Positions 56,716-64,000 of a stretch of DNA of 64,000 nucleotides are shown here, in pieces. The notes below the pieces were generated by a model. That model was not told the DNA's origin. It worked only from the letters and a program-made list of their open reading frames with translations, and ran no database searches. The first letter of the stretch is position 1; every line of letters starts with the position of its first letter. This DNA is from Litsea cubeba. Taxonomy: Eukaryota > Streptophyta > Magnoliopsida > Laurales > Lauraceae. A program made the translations under genes and the position numbers. The stretch spans positions 545,448 to 609,447 of the forward strand of contig WHSA01001115.1 of NCBI GenBank assembly GCA_012931725.1, written 5' to 3'.

Positions 56716-59700
56716 ATGGATAAAAGTGAAAATTACCTGATTAAATTCAATGGGACAAATTACTCATCATGGGCATTCCAATTTCAAATATACCTTAAAA
56801 GGAAAAGAGTTATGGGGCCATGTTGACGGGACTGATCCTAAACCTTTAGAGGAAGTCAAGGCGGTATCTAAATGGGAAACCAAGGATGCCCAAATCATGA
56901 CTTGGCTTCTGGGGTCAATGGATCCACAATACATCCTGAATCTCCGGCCCTATAAAACAGCGAGACGAATGTGGGACTATCTCAGACAGGTGTATCAACA
57001 AGATAACTCCGCTAGACGTTTCCACTTAGAACATGAGCTATCTCAGCTTAATCAAGGAACAATGTCCATCCAAGAATATTACCCTTATTTTATTCGCTTA
57101 TGGACGGACTATACTGAGATCATTTACTCAAGTCTACCTGATGCCTCAATTGCGGTGGTTCAGAGCATTCATTCCACGAGTCAACGGGATCAATTCTTGA
57201 TGAAACTGAGGTCTGAATTTGAACAAGTTCGTTCAAATCTGCTGAGCAGGGTGCCTCCCCCATCTATTGATTCGTGCTTAGGAGAATTTCTTCGCGAGGA
57301 ACAACGCCTTACGACCCAAGCTACTCTTCAACAAGCAATTTCTCCAGGGCCACTGACTGCTGCCTATCTTGCTCATCCCAAACAGCAAAACATAGACATG
57401 ACCAAAGTCCAATGTTATTCTAGTCAGAAGTATGGACATGTCGCCACTCAATGCAATAAGAAATTCTGCTCTTACTGCAAATGCAAAGGCCATGTTTTTC
57501 CGGAATGTCGGCGCCGTGTTCAGTTTTCCTCACAGAAGGCTAATCTGGCAACCTTGGATGCGTCCTCGTCTGCATTTAGTCCTCCTGCCACTACAGTCAT
57601 GCCTGTTCATACCCCTTCTTCATCATCTCTTACCCCTAAAATGGTCCAACAAATGATAGTAAATGCCTTTTCTGCTCTTGGTCTCTCAGGTAAACCCAAA
57701 CATTCAAACTCTACTTGGTATATGGATTCAGGGGCTTCTAATCATATGACCCATTCTTCTGATAATTTATATCAATTAAAGCCTTATGATGGAAATCTCT
57801 GAATCAATACAGCAGATGGTGGCAGTATCCCCATTACTGCCATCGGTGAGTTCTCACATCCCTTACCTTTGAGTCATATTTTTCTTTCTTCTCAGTTATC
57901 TACAAATTTATTATCTGTTGGACAACTCGTTGATAACCAATGTTCTGTCTCTTTTTCACGTTTTGGTTGTGTTATACAGGATCAAGCATCGGGGGAGGTG
58001 ATAGCGAATGAACCTAAGTGTAGCCGTCTTTTTCCGCTACAACTATCTACACAAGATAGGAATTTGGTTGCATCTGCCCTGTTTTCCACTTTTAGTTCAT
58101 ATAAGAGCAAATTATGGCACAAAAGATTAGGCCATCCTCAGTCTCGTACTTTAGTGTCTCTATTCCAATCTGGTTTGCTTTATGATAATAAAATTTCTCT
58201 TAAAGATGTTTCTTTTGATTATTCTAGTTGTAAAATGAGCAAGAGTAAGACTCTCCCTTTTCCCATCAGTACCTCATTATCATTGAAATGCTTTGATCTT
58301 GTTCATAGTGATGTATGGGGTATAGCACTTGTCATATCGCATTCTCATTTTAAGTATTTTGTTACATTTATTGATGATTATAGTCGCTTTACATGGATTT
58401 AACTCTTGCATTCAAAAATTGAGATGTTTGTTACTTTAAAAATTTTCTTAGCTTATGTGGAAAATCACATCTCCACATCCATTAAAACACTTCGCACCGA
58501 TTCTGGTGGTGAATATGTTTCTAATGAGTTTCAGAATTTTTTGCAAAACAAAGGGATCATTTCTCAAAAATCATGTCCTTATACACCCCAACAAAATGGT
58601 GTCTGGAGAAAAAACAGACACCTTTTAGACATTGTTAGGTCGCTTCTCTTAGAATCATCTGTTCCACCAAAATTTTGGCCTAAAGCTTTGTCCACAACAG
58701 TTCATGTTATAAATAGACTACCCTCCCCTCGTATAAAGAATGGAACACTTATTTTCGTTTATTTCATAAGCATCCTACTTATGATCATCTCCATACTTTT
58801 GGGTGTGTATGTTTTGTTCTTCTTCCCCCAGTTGAACGTACAAAACTATCTGCTCAATCCTCTAAATGTGTGTTTCTAGGCTATGCGACCGACCAAAAAG
58901 GATTTTTCTGTTATGATCCTAAGGTGAAACGTATCAAGACCTCTCGTAATGTCGTGTTTTTTGAAAATCAGTATTTTTTTTCCAACATCATTTAGATCAT
59001 GATAAACCTCCTATGCTTTCACTTGTTCCTGACTTTTGTGATAATCCCGTTCCTTCTACGGAATCTATCGAGCCTTTTCTTGTGTATGAAAGGCGTCGGC
59101 GGGAAAATACGATTGCACATGAGCCTCCTGATTTGTCAGCTTCCTCGGCACTTGACCCAACTCCTGCTTCAGACATCTCCCAGTCAGCTCCTCTTCGTCG
59201 ATCATCTAAGATTTCCCACCCCCCTGATCGGTTTGGTTTTACCCATACATCCTTACACCTTGTCTTCTGTTCATATTCCTAATCATTTTTCCCAAGCAGT
59301 GCAACATGAGTGTTGGTGGCAGGCCATGCAGGAAGAACTTGACGCACTCAAAGTGAATCACACATGGGATGTTATTCAATGTCCTTCGTCCATCAAACCC
59401 ATTGGCTGTAAGTGGGTTTACTCTATTAAGCTACATTCTGATGGTACTCTGGCACGTTATAAGGCTCGATTAGTGGCACTTGGTAACTGTCAAGAGTATG
59501 GTATTGACTATGATGAGACATTTGCTCCGGTGGCCAAGATGACAACGGTGCGTACTATTCTTGCTATTGCAGCATCACGCTCATGGCCTCTTTATCAGAT
59601 GGATGTGAAGAATGCATTCCTCCACGGAGATCTTAAGGAGGAAGTGTACATGCGTCTTCCTCAAGGAGATGCTTCTACTTCTAAAAATGAGGTGGGACGG

Positions 59701-60790
59701 CTCCGTTGCTCACTTTATGGACTCAAACAAGCACTCAGAGCTTGGTTTGAGAAATCTCGTTCTACGCTGCTTCATCTGGGATTTGCTCAAAGTCCCTATG
59801 ATCCTTTATTGTTCCTGAATACAACTGTTCAAGCTACCACCATACTTCTTGTATATGTGGATGATATCATCATCACCGGCACTCACAGTAACATGATCTA
59901 TAGTCTTCAATCCTCAATTCAAGCTGCATTCCATATGAAAGACCTGGGTCCATTAACATATTTCTTGGGTCTTGAGGTACAACAGTCTAGGAAGGGACTG
60001 TTTTTACATCAACATAAGTATGCTACTGATCTCATTGATCTTGCTAGCTAAAAGGATGCAACACCTGTGGACACTCCATTAGAAGTCAATGTGAAACTCT
60101 GGAAGGAGGATGGGGACCGCCTCCTACAGACGCTTAGTCGAGAGTCTGGTCTACTTGACCATCACTCGGCCCAACATTTCATATGCTGTGAATGTTGTTA
60201 GTCAATTCATGTCAGCACCGTGGCATCACCATCTAGTTGCCGTCAAAAGGATCATTCGGTACATTCTTGGTTCTCCGACACGAGGCTTGGTTTTTCCAGT
60301 TGGCACACCACTTACACTAAATGCTTATTCTAATGCGGACTGGGCCAGATGCCCGGATACTCGCCGATCCACCATAGACTGGTGTATGTATTTGGGTGAA
60401 TCGCTCATTTCTTGGAAATGCAAAAAGCAAGAAAGGGTCTCCAGATCTTCCACAGAATCCGAATATCATGCCATGTCCTCTGCCTGTTCCGAGATCCTTT
60501 GGCTTCGTGGCTTACTTGCAGATCTTGATTTTCCTCAAAACCTCAGCTACCCCACTTCATGCGGACAATACCGTATTACTGAGAATCCAGTCTTCCATAA
60601 ACGTATAAAACATATTGAGGTGGATTGTCATTTTATTCGAGATGAATATGATCGCAAGGTCATTAGTCTTCCACATGTTTCCAGTGAACTCCAACTTGCG
60701 GACATCTTCACCAAAGGATTGCCTAGGCTACGCCATGAGTTCTTGATTCGCAAATTGTTGCTGTTTAACCATCATCAATTTGAGGGGGGG
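56716..60790 (+). pseudogene. Copia D gag-pol, multiply broken
   Basis: Starts at ATG 56,716 (MDKSENYLIKFNGTNYSSW). A one-base gain near 56,797 shifts the frame. Then come gag, knuckle-like CYSSQKYGHVATQC (first knuckle damaged) and CSYCKCKGHVFPEC, protease WYMDSGASNHMT, a stop at 57,800-57,802, LWHKRLGHPQSRTL, integrase FIDDYSRFTW and a stop at 58,400. In the integrase the A-E of NGVAERKN is replaced by a single W, removing the catalytic Glu. There are frameshifts near 58,740 and 59,275, a reverse transcriptase with YVDD (about 59,855), a stop at 60,049, a frameshift near 60,100, then RNase H. It cannot make active proteins. Confidence 0.92.
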
Positions 60791-60799
60791 GGGGGGGGG
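60784..60799 (+). other. Polypurine tract of Copia D with G16 run
   Basis: AATTTGA is followed by sixteen G before the 3' LTR. Related elements A and C have five to eight. Confidence 0.85.
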
Positions 60800-61005
60800 T
60801 GTTAACACCAGTGACACCAGGCCCATTAAGTGCCCATTAGGATAAACTCAAATCACTATACAACTTTACTTCCATAACAGATAGATTGTATTAGCTTTGA
60901 ATTGCCTTGATTAAGGCTAAATGATATTATAAAAAGGAGGAAGGATCGTCCATTGAAGGGATCCAAGCATTCCTCAAATATCATTGTCCATTCACTATCG
61001 TGACA
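60800..61005 (+). repeat. Copia D 3' LTR (36-bp internal deletion)
   Basis: 206 bp. The missing segment includes the CCACGTGG site; short TTA/TTAGG repeats border the deletion. Confidence 0.93.
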
Positions 61006-61102
61006 TTAATGTAATTGTACATTATTATAAATATGGGGCACTCCCTCTAAAGAGGGAACGACACTTTTCATGCAAACTTTGACATTGTTTTGGTATCAGA
61101 AC
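61006..61102 (+). repeat. Older LTR end with degenerate primer site
   Basis: TATAAATATGGGG, then AAAGAGGGAACGAC and TGGTATCAGAAC (61,091-61,102), one change from the primer consensus. Sequence left of Copia D (to 55,641) continues into it once D is removed. No clear gag follows. Confidence 0.55.
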
Positions 61103-61647
61103 ACAAAGGTTTATGGTTTAAGGTTTATTTTTTATTTTTTGAAGGATATTCAGGAGCTTCGTACAAGGTCAAGCATATCAGTTCGTCTCAGCCCAGTGAA
61201 TCCGATCTCATCTTGGCCTCTAGAAGTTTCAACAAACTCATACTCCACAGTCTTCTTCTCGACATCTTGTCTTCTTCAACCAGGCCTATGGCTCTCTGCA
61301 TCAACTTGATCTTAGTACGGGTTTCATTTTGGATTATCTTGATTGCCTAGAGTTTCTTTATCGACTGCTACTAGGATCGATCGAGAACACTCTACTGTTA
61401 GGATCGTAGGGTCTTGCCTGGTAGTTGATAATGGGTTCGACTGGTGGTCCCTTTGCTATGGTTGTCCTTTGTGTTTGATTAGGGTTTCGAACCCCTCTAT
61501 CATGATCCAAAACCCGGATTTCTAAAGAAGTCCGTCTTTTGTGCCGTGTATGTAATTTTTCCGCGTTGATGAGATTATGTCCAAATCGAATTGTGGTAGA
61601 AATGTTTTCAAAACATCGAACATAAGACATTAATAATAGAGCACAAG

Positions 61648-61901
61648 TGATGCAGGCTAGACCCGAGGTCAGCCAGCCCATTAGGTCCAAACCATAGGCC
61701 CAAAAGTTTCAGCAAAGAGCCCAAGTCCATTAAAGCTCAGTTTTTAATAAAATCTCTCCTAGAGCTTTTCGCGGTTGTGTGTCTTTGGTGTGAGACTAGA
61801 ATGTTTTGGATCCTATGGATCCCTATCCCTAAGCCTTTTGGCTTGGAGAGTAGCCCGCTGGCTATTCTTCCCACCCGCACTGCGTCAATTAGTATCAGAG
61901 A
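61648..61901 (+). mobile_element. Gypsy-like LTR with primer-site-like end
   Basis: TGATGCAGGCTAGACCC start, AATAAAATCTCTC box, GGTTGTGTGTCTTTGGTGTG, end TGCGTCA, then ATTAGTATCAGAG (PBS-like with changes). Only one LTR and a leader are visible. Confidence 0.45.
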
Positions 61902-61979
61902 AGATCTATTTCTTAGATCGCGCTCCATTCATCGATCGAGAGATTCCGGGAACTTATCCCCTTATTTGATTTTCCTTCA

Positions 61980-62390
61980 ATTCATCATCATCATCATCTT
62001 TCACCCCATCCGCATCATCCCTTTCATTACTAGACCCTAACCAACCCACCACCATCCTTAACCCAATCCATATGCCCATTCCATCGTCTCATTCCCACCT
62101 CCGAACCACCTTCCCCTCTTCAATTTGAACCAAATCCCATAAAAAAAATTCCCTTCACCACTACCCTAATCGATCCCAATTCCTTAACCTGAAACCAACT
62201 TACCCGAAATCAGAACCCAAAATCCCAGATTTCCCCAAAATCTCCAAAATCTGAAAAAATCCTCAACCCAAGGATCCGAACTCTCTCCCACCACCAAGCC
62301 CATCCCTCGAAACCCATCAGCAACCCCAAACCCCTATCAATCCAAACTTGCAAAACCCAAAATTCTCTCCAAATTACAAAATGAGGACTT
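61980..62390 (+). other. C/A-rich, G-poor leader tract
   Basis: About 400 bp with very few G on the plus strand (CCCAACC, CCACCACC and AACCC words). It follows the Gypsy-like primer site, so it is probably that element's untranslated leader. Confidence 0.5.
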
Positions 62391-63297
62391 AAGTTTTATT
62401 AGAATAGGTCTTAGTTACAAAGGCATTATCGGGCCCTAAGATTTAATTTCTAAAGAATTATAAGTTTCTAATAGGACCCACTATTTTAAAGTTGGTAGAC
62501 ATATGCGCTGACCACTAATTATTTTGATTTAAGACTCTTTTCTTAGAATTGGGTTTAAGTTGCTAAATATAGTGGGACCCTTGAATAAGGTTGGTGGAAC
62601 CTCAAGTTATAAGAAATGGGACCCAACCCCTTAATATCCATGAGTACTTGACACCCATGTCTCAAAAAGGAGACTTATGCATGTTCCCAAATAGGAGTAG
62701 GAAACTAGAATAGAAAGAGAGAACTCTTGCAAGAAGAGTTAAATAAAGAAGTGGAGTGTCAACTCCAAGTCTATAAATTCATGTTGCATGAGAGAACTCA
62801 TCTCACGACTCCCTATTCTCCCTCCCTACTCCCTCTTGTTCATATATCTCTCCAAGAAGACCGAAACATTAAGTAGAAGATTGAAGGAGAAGAAGAGTTC
62901 AAGCAAACTTAGAGTTGGTGAGGATAACCTAAAGCAACCATTGCCTATAACAGGTGAGTAGATGTGTAGATGTTCTAATCTACTTGATCCTCTTACAGAT
63001 TAGTGTCTTTCTAGTTGGAACTTAGGGTTTTTGATGAATGCATGATGGAAGATGTTGATTTCTTTTTGTGATTGATGTTGAAGGTAGTTTATATTGATAG
63101 ATTCTATAGCTGAATTGAATCTAGAGCATTAAACCCTTTGACTGAACCCCAATATGGGGATTTGGTGTTGGCACTTGGCAGAACCTCCCAACTGGGTTTT
63201 GGGGCTGGCCGCACTACATATGTTTTCTTGAGTTTTCATGTGCCATAACTGAGATCAGTTTATAATTTATGTGTTTATGAAGGAGATGGCTTAAGTC
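62391..63297. other. Sequence without recognised gene
   Basis: No coding signal or repeat recognised. Confidence 0.35.
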
Positions 63298-64000
63298 TGT
63301 CAATCCAGGCCCATCCATTTTGGCCCATGTCCAGGCCCATTTATTGTTCCTATTTAATGCTTTGTAATTAGTCAAAGATTTTACTTAAATTTAGGATCTA
63401 TGATTGATTGTAACTTAAATTTAGGATCTGTAATTGATTACGAATGATTATAATTAGGATTGTAATTAGGGTATTAAGCCCTTATAAATATACTTCAGTC
63501 GATCCAAGAAAGGGACGACATTCATCTCTCATTCTGTGTTTCTCTCTCTTTCTCTGTCTCTCAAAATGTCATGGTATCAGAGCTTGGTCAATCATCTTTG
63601 ATCTTCTCCTAACTCATCTTCCAATCATTGGGAGCCTGTTTATGATCATTTGAGATCATCTTCTTCAGCCAGATCATATCTGATCTTCCCTGATCATCTC
63701 AGACTGATCAGAGTGGCCCATCTGTGATCTTCATCACTACATCAGCGAATTAGTCCCATCTTGGTCGACAGAAGTTCTTGGATTTGTGAAGATTTTTTCC
63801 CTGTTTTTTGATCATCTGTGATCAAACTACAGTCCAGTCGACAGTCAGCGTCCTCCGATTGCATCAGAGCTAACGTGGCCCACCATTGATCATCATCTGC
63901 TTCTCAGCTGACACAACCCATCTTGGTCGCCTGGAATTATACATCTTTATGGAGATTTTCTCAGGATTTATGGATCATCAGAGGTAGGCCATATATCATT
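63298..64000 (+). mobile_element. Copia element E, 5' LTR and leader (cut by window end)
   Basis: The LTR (63,298-63,571) starts TGTCAATCC, carries GGCCCA at 63,308, 63,322 and 63,334, a duplicated ACTTAAATTTAGGATCT segment, TATAAATATA, and ends AATGTCA. The primer site TGGTATCAGAGC follows (63,572-63,583). The leader is rich in GATCAT words. Gag would lie to the right of the window. Confidence 0.85.
63572..63583 (+). other. Primer binding site of Copia E
   Basis: TGGTATCAGAGC directly after the LTR. Confidence 0.9.

Larger units (their letters stand above)
55642..61005 (+). mobile_element. Copia element D, full structure, defective
   Basis: The LTRs (55,642-55,883 and 60,800-61,005) start TGTTAACACCAG and end CGTGACA; a TTAAT TSD lies at 55,637-55,641 and 61,006-61,010. 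The 3' LTR lacks 36 bp present in the 5' LTR and differs at about six other positions, so D is older than A. The primer site, gag, protease, integrase, reverse transcriptase, RNase H and polypurine tract are all present in order. The host is an older LTR within the FolD intron, and the orientation is the same as the gene. Confidence 0.95.

Noticed and set aside
1444..63583. tRNA genes suggested by repeated TGGTATCAGAGC
   Set aside because: These are retroelement primer sites complementary to a tRNA 3' end; no cloverleaf surrounds them.
54540..64000. Further FolD exons
   Set aside because: No stretch resembling the next FolD motifs was found on the plus strand; the remaining exons are probably beyond the window.

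Overview
This is plant nuclear DNA. Split host genes with long introns are buried in LTR retrotransposons primed by initiator-Met tRNA (the primer site TGGTATCAGAGC or a near match recurs beside most LTRs). The rest is MITEs, a TRIM, SINE-like pieces, a Mutator-like element and a CACTA-like remnant. Introns grown to tens of kilobases by retrotransposons suggest a large-intron angiosperm, possibly a magnoliid or early-diverging eudicot, but the species cannot be fixed from the sequence.

Layout. Positions 1-2,120 hold two decayed Copia remnants. From 3,111 to 8,316 lie the last four coding exons of an ESCRT-III subunit gene (SNF7/VPS32/CHMP4 type, + strand); its 5' exons are left of the window. 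Its introns contain a complete 327-bp TRIM with a perfect 5-bp target-site duplication (TSD) and a SINE-like copy. From 11.3 to 24.9 kb is a DNA-transposon zone: two copies of one Tourist-like MITE, a CACTA-like remnant split by a 3.9-kb Mutator-like element (MULE) whose transposase carries an OTU protease domain, a second long-inverted-repeat element and two abutting AATTCC-rich elements.

At 26,471 a promoter and a first exon encoding a probable organelle-targeting peptide begin a gene. I infer that it joins in phase to a FolD (methylene-THF dehydrogenase/cyclohydrolase) exon at 54,220-54,539. If so, the first intron is 27.6 kb and contains a young deletion-derivative Copia (element A, TSD TGGTT), a decayed Gypsy element, inside it a 13.5-kb composite Copia insertion (B) with inverted terminal LTRs yet a perfect AGTTT TSD, and inside B a tandem pair of near-identical Copia elements (C1-C2) joined LTR to LTR. 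The next FolD intron contains Copia D (TSD TTAAT) inserted in an older LTR, then a Gypsy-like LTR with a C-rich leader. The window ends inside a further Copia element (E).

Only two host genes are supported: one membrane-remodelling (ESCRT-III) and one folate one-carbon enzyme. They are unrelated in function. The most unusual structures are the inverted-LTR composite B, the LTR-LTR junction of C1-C2, the OTU-bearing MULE with its 56-nt perfect palindrome, and clusters of GGCCCA/TGGGCC motifs at the start of the LTRs of all five Copia families.
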